NCBI GenBank assembly: GCA_029879605.1
Contig: JAOUQA010000001.1
Location: forward strand, 1 to 32,542
Direction: 5' to 3'
Length of the DNA: 32,542 nt
From: Gammaproteobacteria bacterium
GTDB lineage: Bacteria; Pseudomonadota; Gammaproteobacteria; SZUA-229
A program made the position numbers and the translations under genes. The notes beneath the pieces were generated by a model that saw only the letters and a list, made by a program, of their open reading frames with translations, was not told the origin of the DNA and ran no database searches. Every line of letters begins with the position of its first letter. Positions within the stretch are counted from its first letter, which is position 1. Below are positions 8,573-18,423 of this stretch, piece after piece.

Positions 8573-9340
8573 ATGGAAAAAATAAAACAAGCGCTCGATA
8601 GAGCCAAAAAACAAAGAGGTGATACACAAAGTGCTCGAATGAGCATGGATTGGTCGCCTGTTAAATATGATGAAACAAAGGCAGTAAAAAGTTCAAAAGA
8701 GAGTATGCAGAAGAATAGAATATCTGCTGCTTTAGAGGATGATAAATACAAAGATGCATATGATATTCTTGCAGTGCAGGTGTTGCAAAGAATGGAAGAG
8801 CATCGTTGGTCTACATTGGCAGTGACTAGTCCAGTTGGTGATGAAGGAACAACTACAGCTGCTATTAATCTTGCAATTAGTATTGCAAAGGAAGTTGAGT
8901 ACTCAGTTCTTCTGGTAGATGCAAATTTAAGGAATCCAAAAGTGCATGAATACTTTGGCGTAAAACCAAAGTATGGTCTATGTGATTATTTACGAAGTGA
9001 CATGGAATTGTCAGATGTACTTTATAGGCCTGAGGAGATAGAGCATTTTATTATTTTGCCAGGTGGTGCGCCAATATCTAGTTCTGCTGAGATGATGGGA
9101 TCTCCAAAAATGTGTGGACTCGTAGAAACTTTAAAAGATCATTATCCAAAAAGAATTATACTATTTGATCTTCCTCCAATACTTGGAACGGCTGATGCAA
9201 TGTCTATCGCTCCTTGTATTGATGCATCACTTTTAGTGATTGAAGACGGTGTTACTAAGCAATCTGACCTAAAGAAAGCGGTAGATATTTTGTCAGTAAC
9301 AAACATTATTGGCTCAGTATTGAATAAAGCTAGATATTAA
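8573..9340 (+). CDS. CpsD/CapB-like BY-kinase homologue with degenerate P-loop
   Basis: 255 residues. It begins MEKIKQALDRAKKQRGD, the usual start of exosortase-locus tyrosine autokinases, and has the MinD/ParA-like fold. Walker A region: TSPVGDEGTTTAAINLA (about 84-100). Walker A': VLLVDANLRNP. Walker B: IILFDLPPILGTADAM. In active relatives the P-loop reads GEGKT; here the Lys position is Thr (codon ACA), and the second Asp of the usual DADLR motif is Asn. The C-terminus ends VLNKARY with a single Tyr, not the Tyr cluster that BY-kinases autophosphorylate. The most likely job is a structural or regulatory partner of the Wzz-like protein, with kinase activity doubtful. An AGGA lies about eight bases before the ATG. 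Confidence 0.85.
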   Translation: MEKIKQALDRAKKQRGDTQSARMSMDWSPVKYDETKAVKSSKESMQKNRISAALEDDKYKDAYDILAVQVLQRMEEHRWSTLAVTSPVGDEGTTTAAINLAISIAKEVEYSVLLVDANLRNPKVHEYFGVKPKYGLCDYLRSDMELSDVLYRPEEIEHFIILPGGAPISSSAEMMGSPKMCGLVETLKDHYPKRIILFDLPPILGTADAMSIAPCIDASLLVIEDGVTKQSDLKKAVDILSVTNIIGSVLNKARY

Positions 9341-9465
9341 ATCTTTAGATGGTGGTAATATTATTTGTTTTTATACATATATTAATTCTAGATTGGGATA
9401 AAGCTTTGTGGTTTTCAGGTCTATTATAATGATGTATCTATAAAGCCTTCTTATTTTTATATACT

Positions 9466-11193
9466 ATGGACCATCTAACTCCCCCCTACCAAGGTCAGTT
9501 AATAAATCTGCTACTAGATGCAGCGGATGCATATGAATTAGAAGCTAATTCAGAAAATTTTGTGAATATTACCTTGTCGCAACGTCAACAGTGTGATCTT
9601 GAGATGTTGTTAAATGGGTCACTGTCACCATTGACTGGATTTATGACGGAAGATATTTATAATTCGGTAATAGCTAATACATGTTTGCCAGATGGTGTTG
9701 TATGGCCAATACCATACTGTCTTGATATTGACGAAAATCATGCCTCTAACATAGTAATTGGTTCACGAGTAGCGCTAAGAGATACTGAAGGTTTCATGCC
9801 AGCAGTTATGGAGGTTCAGAGTATTTGGCGTCCGGATCTGGAAAAAGAGGCGAAGTCAATTTATGGTACAGTAGATGCGTCACATCCTGGTGTTAATTAC
9901 CTGCTCAATTCGGTCAAGCCGGTATATATAGGTGGGCCTATTTATGGGATTCAATTACCATTTCATTATGATTTTGAGAATTTACGTCATACGCCTCAAG
10001 AGCTGAGACAGAAGTTCATTAAATCAGGATGGAGAAACGTGGTGGCTTTTCATACAAGCAAGCCAATGCATCGAGTGCATCGTGAGATCACTCTTTGTGC
10101 TGCAAAGCAGGCAAATGCGCACGTGTTAATACATCCTATAGTTGGGATGTCAAAGCCAGGTGATATTCATTATCATGCTCGAGTTCATTGTTATCAAGCT
10201 ATGTTAGAGTATTACCCTAAGAATCTTGTAGGGTTGTCGTTATTGCCAATGGCTATGCGTATGGCTGGACCAAGAGAAGCCTTAATGAACGCGATAATAC
10301 GCCAGAATTATGGCTGTAGCCACTATATTATTGGTAAGGAGCACGCAGCACCTCCAAACGTACGTGATGATGCAAAAAGATTTTATCCTACTGGTTCCGC
10401 GCAGGAATATGTAAAAAAATTTGAAAGCAGTCTAGATATTAAAGTTATTGATATTGATGAGCTTTATTACAATGAAAATCAGGAAAAATTTGTTAGTTAT
10501 AATGAAGCTGAAATAGATAATGCTGGTATAAAAAATTTTTCTAATAGTATGATCATAAATGCAATTCAAAAAGGTGAGGATATTCCCACATGGGTTACTT
10601 ATCCTGGCGTTATATCAGCAATAAAGTCAGCGTGCCCGCCTCGTTCAGAGCAGGGTATTACATTGTTTTTTACTGGTCTGTCAGGTTCGGGAAAATCAAC
10701 CTTGGCTCGTATCATCTATGCAAAATTTATTGAAGAGGGAGGGCGTCCAGTCACCCTTCTTGATGGTGATGTAGTGAGACATAACTTGTCTAGTGAATTA
10801 GGTTTTTCAAGAAAAGACAGGGATATAAATGTAAAAAGAATTGGTTATGTTGCAAGTGAGATCACAAAGAATCGCGGAATAGCTATATGTGCGCCAATTG
10901 CTCCGTACGCAAATATGCGTAGAGAAGTTAGAAAAAATATTGAACAATATGGTGCTTTTATTGAAATTCATGTAGCTACCTCACTTGAAGAATGTGAAAG
11001 ACGTGATCGTAAAGGACTCTATAAAAAAGCTAGAAAAGGGCTTATTCCGGAATTTACAGGTATAAGTGATCCATATGAGATACCAGAAAATCCAGAGATT
11101 AGGATTGATACTCAAAATATGACGCCAATGGAAGCAGCGCAAGAAGTGTATCTTTATTTGTTGGGAGAAGGCTATATTGGTCAGGGCTTGTAA
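9466..11193 (+). CDS. Bifunctional ATP sulfurylase / APS kinase (PAPS synthase)
   Basis: 575 residues. Residues 1-385 are an ATP-sulfurylase module: PUA-like start with LSPLTGFM, then VVAFHTSKPMHRVHRE (192-207), GPREALMNAIIRQNYG (268-283) and DDAKRFYPTGSAQEY (301-315). Residues 397-575 are an APS kinase with Walker A GLSGSGKS (404-411), LLDGDVVRHNLS and FSRKDRDINVKRIGYVA, all looking intact. The product would be PAPS, the universal sulfate donor. Divergence in the sulfurylase site: the usual QTRNP reads HTSKP (196-200), and the usual GRDHA reads GKEHA (290-294). His202 and His205 of the HxxH motif remain. Its place among EPS genes, with four sulfotransferases downstream, points to sulfation rather than sulfate assimilation. 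Confidence 0.92.
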   Translation: MDHLTPPYQGQLINLLLDAADAYELEANSENFVNITLSQRQQCDLEMLLNGSLSPLTGFMTEDIYNSVIANTCLPDGVVWPIPYCLDIDENHASNIVIGSRVALRDTEGFMPAVMEVQSIWRPDLEKEAKSIYGTVDASHPGVNYLLNSVKPVYIGGPIYGIQLPFHYDFENLRHTPQELRQKFIKSGWRNVVAFHTSKPMHRVHREITLCAAKQANAHVLIHPIVGMSKPGDIHYHARVHCYQAMLEYYPKNLVGLSLLPMAMRMAGPREALMNAIIRQNYGCSHYIIGKEHAAPPNVRDDAKRFYPTGSAQEYVKKFESSLDIKVIDIDELYYNENQEKFVSYNEAEIDNAGIKNFSNSMIINAIQKGEDIPTWVTYPGVISAIKSACPPRSEQGITLFFTGLSGSGKSTLARIIYAKFIEEGGRPVTLLDGDVVRHNLSSELGFSRKDRDINVKRIGYVASEITKNRGIAICAPIAPYANMRREVRKNIEQYGAFIEIHVATSLEECERRDRKGLYKKARKGLIPEFTGISDPYEIPENPEIRIDTQNMTPMEAAQEVYLYLLGEGYIGQGL

Positions 11194-11316
11194 GTCGTTA
11201 TAGAGGCAGCGGCTTTTATAAAGAGAGACGCCGTAGTAGCTAATATGATGGCAAAAGTTATTAATATAACGGTACTACTAATATTTGTTGTTTAAGAATA
11301 ATTATGAATATATTGG

Positions 11317-13713
11317 ATGTTTAATATAATGAAAAACTATAGATTATTATTCGTATTAATGTTGGCTGTTAATTTGTTGTCTGCGTGTGGTGGGGCAGAT
11401 GAAAGAAAGGTAGCTTATATAGAAAAAGCCGAAAGCTGGCTTGCTGATGGTAATTATGATAAAGCGCGAATAGAACTTCAAAATGCTTTACAGATTGACC
11501 CAAAATATGCCTATGCACATTATAAGCTAGGTGAGGTGCATGAGCACAATCGTAATTATCAGAAAGCATTTATATCTTATCAAAGAGCTGTGGATTACGA
11601 TAAAAATAATCTTGATTATAGAGCAAAAATTGGTCGTTTTTATCTTGTATTAGCCGGTGATTTAGAAAAAGCGATAGAGATAAGAGATTTTATTTCGGCT
11701 AATGATAAAAATAATATAAATGGTAAATTGCTTGATGCTGGAATTTATCTGCAGCAAGGGAATATTGATGAAGCAAAGAAAATATCAAAAGATATATATT
11801 TGTCGCAACCAGAAATGGTGGAAAATATCCAATTTCTTTCACTGCTTTATTCAAAAGAAAAATCATATGATGAATCTATCGGTGTTCTTGCTACGGGGAT
11901 ACAGAGAAACCCTAATGATCGCTCATTAAAATACATGCTGGCAAATACATATCAAATAGCTGGTAAATATGATTACGCAGAAGCCCTATATAAGAAAATT
12001 ATTGAAGCTGCTCCAGATAATTTGGACAACTATATAAAATTAGCTGTTTTTTATAGAGAAATCGGAAATGTTGATAAGGCTGAGGAAACTTTGCGAAATG
12101 CAAGTGAAGTGGATTCAAGTGACGTTCAAAGAAAATTAGTGTTAGTTGACTTTATACAAAAAAACAAAGGATTACAAAATGCAATAGATGAATTGATGGT
12201 GCTTGTTAGCAAGTATCCAGAAATGAGTGAGTTAAAGCTTGCATTGGGTCGGCTATATGTTGCTCAGAAAAAAATTGATGACGCAGAAAAAATATTCTTG
12301 CAAGCAATATCAGATTCTTCTGATGATTCAGTAGGCATTATGTCAAGAGTGGATCTTGCTAATTTGTACATGATGAATAATAAGGTCGATCAGGCTGTCA
12401 GTGTTATTAAAGAAGCGGCTAAAATATCTCCGAATGACGCAGATGTAAATTTCGTCAGGGCAAAATTATTGCTTGTAACTAAAGATTATGACGGTGCAAT
12501 AATCTCGTTAAGAACTGTTCTTAAGGATAATCCTGAAAACATCCAGGCGTACTTACTGCTTGCATCATTGCATAACGCTAAAGGGGAAACTGATCATGCT
12601 AAATTGGTATTAAATCAGGCATATGAGAATAATCGAGCTATTGCTGAGAATCTAATGGCTCTTTCAAAATATCATGATAAAAATAAGAACTATGCTGAAT
12701 TAGAAAAAGTAATTGATAGTGTTTTAATTATAGATGCAAAGAACTATGATGCATTGACATATAAAGCTAAGCTATTTAATCAGAAAGAGAGATTTTCTGA
12801 AGCGCGATCAAAGGCTGAATTATTGATTGAAGCATATTCAGACATGCCAAGCGGATATATTGAGTCAGTACCATATTACATTAATCTAAATGAAATATCT
12901 GAAGCCATTAGTTTGTTGGAAAAGGGATATGAGAAGGTTTCTGATAAATCAAAAATTCAAGAGTACCTGACTCGTCTCTATATCAATGCTAAAAAATTCA
13001 ATGAAGCTACAGAAATGATACAGAATGCTCTTAAAGAAAGTGGAGAGTCAGCTGAGTTATATATGCTTTTGGCAAATGTCCAAATATCTTCTAATGATCT
13101 AGCTAATGCTCAGTCTAGCTTGGATAAGGCAAGGAATATTAATCCAGACTGGAACGAGCCCTATCTGATGCTGGCAAATTTGTCTATAGCTAATAACCAG
13201 CATGCTAATGCCATCAATATTCTACAGGAAGGACTGGCCAGGCAAAGCGATGACCTGAAGTTGTCATTAGTTCTTGCTAAAGTGTACGAAAATATGGGTG
13301 ACTATAATAAAGCAATCGAAGTATATGAAAAATCATACGCGATAAATAATAGTAATATGATTTTGGCTAATAACCTAGCATCATTATTATCTGATCATCG
13401 TGATGATGAAAATAGTCTAAAACGTGCTAAAGAGTTGGCTGATAGGTTAATGCCTATCGAACAGGCTGTTACTCGTGATACTGTTGGCTGGGTATATTAT
13501 CGGCTTGGCAAATATGATGAAGCATTAAATATTATAAGGCCAGTTGTAGATAAGCATCCTGATGTGCCGATGTTTAATTATCATTATGGAATGGCTCTGT
13601 ATAAATCAGGTGATGAGGCAGGAGCTAAATTATATTTAGAGCGCTCTGTAACAAGTGAAATATCATTCTTTGGTAAGAGTGAAGCAGAGGCTTATCTTAA
13701 AAAGCTACAGTAA
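11317..13713 (+). CDS. prsT: PrsT, exosortase-system TPR lipoprotein
   Basis: 798 residues. A lipoprotein signal ends in NLLSAC|GGADE, with the lipidated Cys at residue 24 (20 if the ATG at 11329 is used). About twenty degenerate 34-residue TPR units follow, beginning WLADGNYDKARIELQNALQI and ending near YHYGMALYKSGDEAGAKLYL. Length, lipobox and repeats fit the PrsT family found next to PrsK and PrsR. Asp at +2 is absent (Gly follows Cys), so outer-membrane routing is expected under the E. coli rule. TPR arrays bind proteins, so a periplasmic scaffold for export is the usual guess. Both ATGs have weak ribosome sites and the start is uncertain by four codons. Confidence 0.87.
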   Translation: MFNIMKNYRLLFVLMLAVNLLSACGGADERKVAYIEKAESWLADGNYDKARIELQNALQIDPKYAYAHYKLGEVHEHNRNYQKAFISYQRAVDYDKNNLDYRAKIGRFYLVLAGDLEKAIEIRDFISANDKNNINGKLLDAGIYLQQGNIDEAKKISKDIYLSQPEMVENIQFLSLLYSKEKSYDESIGVLATGIQRNPNDRSLKYMLANTYQIAGKYDYAEALYKKIIEAAPDNLDNYIKLAVFYREIGNVDKAEETLRNASEVDSSDVQRKLVLVDFIQKNKGLQNAIDELMVLVSKYPEMSELKLALGRLYVAQKKIDDAEKIFLQAISDSSDDSVGIMSRVDLANLYMMNNKVDQAVSVIKEAAKISPNDADVNFVRAKLLLVTKDYDGAIISLRTVLKDNPENIQAYLLLASLHNAKGETDHAKLVLNQAYENNRAIAENLMALSKYHDKNKNYAELEKVIDSVLIIDAKNYDALTYKAKLFNQKERFSEARSKAELLIEAYSDMPSGYIESVPYYINLNEISEAISLLEKGYEKVSDKSKIQEYLTRLYINAKKFNEATEMIQNALKESGESAELYMLLANVQISSNDLANAQSSLDKARNINPDWNEPYLMLANLSIANNQHANAINILQEGLARQSDDLKLSLVLAKVYENMGDYNKAIEVYEKSYAINNSNMILANNLASLLSDHRDDENSLKRAKELADRLMPIEQAVTRDTVGWVYYRLGKYDEALNIIRPVVDKHPDVPMFNYHYGMALYKSGDEAGAKLYLERSVTSEISFFGKSEAEAYLKKLQ

Positions 13714-13789
13714 AGATGCTTAAATGATAATTGTCGATAATTTACTATTATGTATGATGTCCAGGTAACATAGGAAAAAGCTGCATATA

Positions 13790-15856
13790 ATGAATATCGG
13801 ATCAGTTGGCTATTCGATTACATCGCTTACATTTTTTATATTCTTTACGATTCTAGTAACTGATAAGCATAAAGGGCCGACCAAAAAACTTCTTCTGGCC
13901 GCTGCATTTTTAAGCAGTATCTGGTCGCTTTCAATGTCGTATCAGGCTGTAACGGGCTATGACCTAATTACGCCACAAGTTTTAGAGTTCATTAAAAGCA
14001 TTGCATGGATAACGCTTCTTCTTAGGATGTTGAGCGTTGCTTATGGGCTGGGTATTACGAGAAATGGATTTTTTATCTCGATAGGGTCCATAGTTGTCTT
14101 TGTTTCGCTTATGACGTTACCAGTTCTGTACCATTATTTTCATGATGGCGATACTGAACTTGGCAGTAATTTCAATTACTTGTTAGCTAGTCATCTTTTA
14201 TTATCTGTAATTGGAATTGTTCTTGTAGAGCAGCTATATAGAAATACGCAGCCTGAGCAGAGATGGGTTATTAAATTTTTATGTCTTGGTTTGGGAGGAA
14301 TGTATGTTTTTGACTTTTACATGTATTCAGATGGGCTTTTGTATAAGCGGATAGATTTAACATTGTGGCATGCGAGAGGATTTGTAGATGCTCTTGTAGT
14401 TCCATTAATTGGTATAGCAGTTATAAGAGACCCTCTCTGGTCGCCAGAAATATTTATTTCAAGAAAAGTTGTGTTCCACACCACAACACTGCTGGCCAGT
14501 GCAGTTTATCTTATGACTATGGGGATAGCTGGGTATTATGTGCGCGACTATGGTGGTAGTTGGGGATTAGTTGCCCAAGCATTTCTATTATTTTTTACAA
14601 TATTATCTCTACTGTTGTTTCTTTTTTCTGAGCGTATACGTGCACGCTGGAAGGTTCTGCTTAATAAACACTTCTACCCCTATAAGTACGATTATCGAGA
14701 TGAATGGTTAAGATTTATACGTACTATATCTAGTTCAGAAGGTGAGCAAAGTTTTTATACTAAGACAATAATTTCTATTGCTCAAATTATTGATAGCCCA
14801 GGTGGGATGCTATGGCTTTATAATGAACATGATGGTTTGTATGAGTGCGTTGAAACATATCATATGCCAATGGTTAATGATAAAGAATTGGCTGAGTCGT
14901 CTTTGGTGCAGTTTATGGCTGAAAATGAATTTGTTATCAGTGTCGATGAGTTTTATGTGGCTCCAGAGGTATATAAGCGACTTGGTTGTCTAGAGCTGCC
15001 ATCATGGGTTGATGAGGTATCAGCTTGGTTAATAGTTCCACTAATACATATTGATGATTTGATTGGATTTATCGTGCTTAATCACTCTAGAATTGATAAT
15101 AAACATTTTAACTGGGAAGATAGCGATTTATTAAATACAGTTGCAAGGCAAGCAGCATCATTTATTGTGCAGCGAGAAGTCTCAGAAGCTTTAGCTGAAG
15201 CAAGACAGTTTGAGAATTATAATAAACTATCAACTTACATGGTTCATGATATAAAAAATCTTGTTACCCAGTTGTCGCTAATTACTAGTAATGCGGAAAA
15301 GCATAAGGCAAATCCACTATTTGTAGATGATGTAATTAAGACAATTATAAATTCCGTAGATAAAATGAACATTATGATGAATATGTTGCAGGGAAAATCT
15401 GTGAATAAGCCATTTATTATAGTGAATATTATTGAGTTATTACATGAGCTTGTTATTAATAGAAAAAATGCTGGTGTTATGCCAGCTCCTATATTAACTT
15501 GTAAGGATGAGCAATGTAATGTGGTCTGTGATCGTGAGCAGCTTTTTTCGATTGTAGGACACCTTATTCAGAATGCACAAGATGCAACTGAAAGTGACGG
15601 CAGAATAGATTTGATACTTTCAACTCATGATGGATGGGTTGTAATAGAGGTGAAAGATACGGGCTGTGGTATGTCAGATCAATATATAAAAAATGAATTG
15701 TTTAAGCCCTTTAAATCAACAAAAGGTGGTAGAGGTATGGGAATCGGAGTTTATGAGGTTAGAGAAATTATCACTTCTTTTGGTGGAAAGGTTGATGTAG
15801 CAAGTGAGGTAGGTGTTGGCACATCTTTTAAAGTCATGATTCCAGCTAAGAAATAA
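13790..15856 (+). CDS. prsK: PrsK, membrane sensor histidine kinase
   Basis: 688 residues. The N-terminal ~290 residues are a multi-pass membrane sensor (about eight helices, from SVGYSITSLTFFIFFTILV). A GAF-like domain spans about 320-465. The phosphoacceptor is His486 in YMVHDIKNLVTQLSL. The HATPase domain has the N box IQNAQDAT, G1 box DTGCGMS near 622-628 and G2 box GGRGMGIGVYEVREI near 643-657. Architecture and neighbours match PrsK, which pairs with PrsR (56 bases downstream) to control exosortase-target genes through sigma-54. The sensed signal is unknown. Confidence 0.9.
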   Translation: MNIGSVGYSITSLTFFIFFTILVTDKHKGPTKKLLLAAAFLSSIWSLSMSYQAVTGYDLITPQVLEFIKSIAWITLLLRMLSVAYGLGITRNGFFISIGSIVVFVSLMTLPVLYHYFHDGDTELGSNFNYLLASHLLLSVIGIVLVEQLYRNTQPEQRWVIKFLCLGLGGMYVFDFYMYSDGLLYKRIDLTLWHARGFVDALVVPLIGIAVIRDPLWSPEIFISRKVVFHTTTLLASAVYLMTMGIAGYYVRDYGGSWGLVAQAFLLFFTILSLLLFLFSERIRARWKVLLNKHFYPYKYDYRDEWLRFIRTISSSEGEQSFYTKTIISIAQIIDSPGGMLWLYNEHDGLYECVETYHMPMVNDKELAESSLVQFMAENEFVISVDEFYVAPEVYKRLGCLELPSWVDEVSAWLIVPLIHIDDLIGFIVLNHSRIDNKHFNWEDSDLLNTVARQAASFIVQREVSEALAEARQFENYNKLSTYMVHDIKNLVTQLSLITSNAEKHKANPLFVDDVIKTIINSVDKMNIMMNMLQGKSVNKPFIIVNIIELLHELVINRKNAGVMPAPILTCKDEQCNVVCDREQLFSIVGHLIQNAQDATESDGRIDLILSTHDGWVVIEVKDTGCGMSDQYIKNELFKPFKSTKGGRGMGIGVYEVREIITSFGGKVDVASEVGVGTSFKVMIPAKK

Positions 15857-15912
15857 TATATTTTTATGTTAAATATTTCGACAATACTTATTTTTTGTGT
15901 TAAACATAACTG

Positions 15913-17268
15913 ATGTCCATAGATAACAATAGATTGCTGATAGTAGAAGATGATCCTGGTTTGCAAAGTCAAATCAGGTGGTGCTTTGAAGATTATGATG
16001 TATTGCTTGCTGAGGATCGTGAAAGCGCACTTGAACAAATTCGATTATATAAGCCAGCAGTCGTTACATTAGACCTCGGTTTGCCACCTGAAATAGATAA
16101 TGTGTCTGAAGGCATTGCTACACTTAAGCAAATATTAGAGATTGATCCAAATACCAAGGTTATAGTAGTTACAGGACAGGACGAGAAAGAGAATGCTGTA
16201 CAAGCTGTAGGTCTTGGTGCGTATGATTTTTACTCAAAACCCTTCCAACCGGAGATTCTTAGCCTTATTGTCAGGCGTGCATTCAGGTTGCATGATTTAG
16301 AAAGAGAAAACAGGGTTTTACAGGACACCTCTAAACATGAGCATTTTAATGGAGTTATTGCCTGTAGCCCGCAGATGCAAAGTGTCTGTAAGGCTATAGA
16401 AAAAATTGCTCCGTCAGATGCAACAGTATTATTACTCGGAGAAAGTGGAACTGGTAAAGAAATTTGTGCGCGTGGGCTTCATGTGAAGGGAAGGCGTAGT
16501 CAGGGTAATTTTGTCGCAATTAACTGCGCTGCAATTCCTGACAATTTATTAGAAAGTGAGCTTTTTGGTTATGAGAAAGGCGCATTTACAGGAGCGGTAA
16601 AACAAACGATAGGTAAAATTGAATACGCTGATGGTGGAACGTTATTTCTTGATGAAATGGGAGATTTGCCTTTTTCGTTGCAGGCAAAGTTATTGCGTTT
16701 TTTGCAGGAGCGAGTCATTGAGCGTATTGGTAGCCATAAGCCAATACCAGTAAATGTACGTATAGTCTGTGCAACACATCAAAACTTGCGAGAAAAGATT
16801 GAGAAAGGAGAATTCAGGGAAGATCTTTTTTACAGGATCAGTGAGATCCCGATAGAAATACCTCCATTAAGAGATCGTGAGGGCGATATAATATTGTTAG
16901 CTAAATATTTTTTCAATGAATATAACGAGGAACAGGGTAGTAAGTTAAAAGGATTTAGTAGTGATGCGCTTTTAGCTATGGAATCATACGGATGGCCAGG
17001 TAATGTACGTGAGTTGCAAAATCGTATTAAAAGAGCAGTAATAATGTGTGATGGTAAACAAATTACGGCATCAGACCTTGAGCTTGATAAAACCTCAGCA
17101 GATAGAATGAATTTTAATTTGACTGAGCTTCGAGAAAAAGTAGAACGTCAGGCTATACTTAGAGCACTGTCTTATGCAAATGGTAAAGTTGCTCCGGCGG
17201 CCAAATTGTTAGGAGTTAGTCGACCAACTTTATACGATTTAATCAACAAACTGGATATCAAATACTAA
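15913..17268 (+). CDS. prsR: PrsR, sigma-54-dependent response regulator
   Basis: 451 residues. The receiver domain covers 1-125, with acidic pocket residues in VEDD, phosphoacceptor Asp54 in VTLDLGLPPE and Lys109. The AAA+ domain covers about 145-380: Walker A GESGTGKE (176-183), the sigma-54 contact loop GAFTGA (223-228), Walker B TLFLDEMGD and WPGNVREL. A Fis-type helix-turn-helix (about 410-451) contains APAAKLLGVSRPTLYDLINK. This is an NtrC-class activator and should act at the sigma-54 promoter at 21158-21174. Its stop lies 11 bases from the stop of the convergent gene at 17280. Confidence 0.93.
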   Translation: MSIDNNRLLIVEDDPGLQSQIRWCFEDYDVLLAEDRESALEQIRLYKPAVVTLDLGLPPEIDNVSEGIATLKQILEIDPNTKVIVVTGQDEKENAVQAVGLGAYDFYSKPFQPEILSLIVRRAFRLHDLERENRVLQDTSKHEHFNGVIACSPQMQSVCKAIEKIAPSDATVLLLGESGTGKEICARGLHVKGRRSQGNFVAINCAAIPDNLLESELFGYEKGAFTGAVKQTIGKIEYADGGTLFLDEMGDLPFSLQAKLLRFLQERVIERIGSHKPIPVNVRIVCATHQNLREKIEKGEFREDLFYRISEIPIEIPPLRDREGDIILLAKYFFNEYNEEQGSKLKGFSSDALLAMESYGWPGNVRELQNRIKRAVIMCDGKQITASDLELDKTSADRMNFNLTELREKVERQAILRALSYANGKVAPAAKLLGVSRPTLYDLINKLDIKY

Positions 17269-17279
17269 AAAATTTCAGT

Positions 17280-18374
17280 TTACTGGAGTTGTTCTTTAGA
17301 TAGCTTGCAGTATAAGATCTCATATGATGCGTACTGATTTAGTCCAAATGTTGGGTTTGAGCGCTGTTCCTGAGGAGAGTCACCGCTGTACATTTTAATC
17401 CGTATCGGCTTCATTCCTCTATTAAGTAGCTCACTATATAAATCATTTATAACCCGTTTCCTGTCAATAAATTCCTGGTCTGTATCGCCTGAGCCTATTG
17501 TGGTTATGAAGTCTGCCTGAGAATCTATAACACGGCCAATACTGCTTATATAGCCGGGTATATCCGTATAAGCCCTGGGCTCAAGTCGGTATGCTGTTAT
17601 TAATGTTCTGGGTTTGAGTGCATTACATGCAATTGCCTCTGAAACTTCATCAAGGCCGATGTATACGTCTTTGTTAATAGCATGGATATTTTTCTGGCTA
17701 TTAAGGTGCTCATAAGTGTCTTTCATATTTATATCATTATCAATTAGCACGATGTCATAGGCATGTGATTGAATCGTGCTCAGCTTGATAGGGGCGCCAC
17801 TTGTCAAAGGATTCATTGCAATATGTGGTGTTAAGTGAGTTGCAACCCGGTCTCGGATACCGATGGAGCTTCCGGTTGACAGTTGATAGTGCTCTGGAGC
17901 TATAGTTAGTAGACCGAGAATTTTTAATGTCTGTATGACTCGAATAGTGTCTGCATTATTGAGCCTTACCGCCATATTCTGCCCCAGAGTTGGCTGCGTT
18001 TTTATGGCACTAGTGATGGCCATGTTTAAAAATTCATCTGACATGCTGATATCAACTGTACTAAGGGGAATTGACCAGCCGTTAAAAACTTCACAGCTTG
18101 CTGCAAGATTAACGCAGGTAAATAAATGGTTAGATCTAACAGGTTCAACGGAAGCATCGATTAAGTTATCTTTACTAAGTAACTCTAATAAATTATTTCC
18201 CAGAATGGCCGAGCGTCTCTCATGTAGGAAGGCATTGTAATTAGCAAATAATGGTGCAATGCTCGCCCCCGCCCTTGATTGAAATAAATTAATTAGCATT
18301 TTAAGCTCATATGAATAGCCTTGAATGGCAAGCTTTAAAATATCATTTATTGACAGGCGTTCGTCATGTGACAT
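17280..18374 (-). CDS. Unrecognised 364-residue protein, co-oriented with TPR-sulfotransferase
   Basis: I do not recognise this protein. It has no signal peptide or membrane helix. A central stretch, TIRVIQTLKILGLLTIAPEH then YQLSTG, resembles a winged helix. The second half alternates strands and helices (AYDIVLIDNDIN, RTLITAYRLEP, ADFITTIGSGD) and ends ASYEILYCKL. A winged helix before a Rossmann-like half and such a terminal strand recall class I O-methyltransferases, but no clear glycine-rich SAM motif is visible, so this is only a suggestion. It follows the sulfotransferase gene by 49 bases on the same strand, so the two are probably one transcript. The ATG at 18374 has GGAA upstream and is preferred to a TTG at 18386. 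Confidence 0.7.
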   Translation of the reverse strand: MSHDERLSINDILKLAIQGYSYELKMLINLFQSRAGASIAPLFANYNAFLHERRSAILGNNLLELLSKDNLIDASVEPVRSNHLFTCVNLAASCEVFNGWSIPLSTVDISMSDEFLNMAITSAIKTQPTLGQNMAVRLNNADTIRVIQTLKILGLLTIAPEHYQLSTGSSIGIRDRVATHLTPHIAMNPLTSGAPIKLSTIQSHAYDIVLIDNDINMKDTYEHLNSQKNIHAINKDVYIGLDEVSEAIACNALKPRTLITAYRLEPRAYTDIPGYISSIGRVIDSQADFITTIGSGDTDQEFIDRKRVINDLYSELLNRGMKPIRIKMYSGDSPQEQRSNPTFGLNQYASYEILYCKLSKEQLQ

Positions 18375-18423
18375 GTCTATTTCCAAAAAAGACTGAAATG
18401 CTGTTTCAACAGTGAGTGAGGAT

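Noticed and set aside
9425..9430. TATAAT ahead of the PAPS synthase gene
   Set aside because: No acceptable -35 at 15-19 bases upstream, and the region is AT-rich.
11317..13713. TPR repeats of PrsT, or DNA repeats elsewhere, as a CRISPR-like array
   Set aside because: Repeats are at protein level only; no regularly spaced identical DNA repeats were seen in the window.
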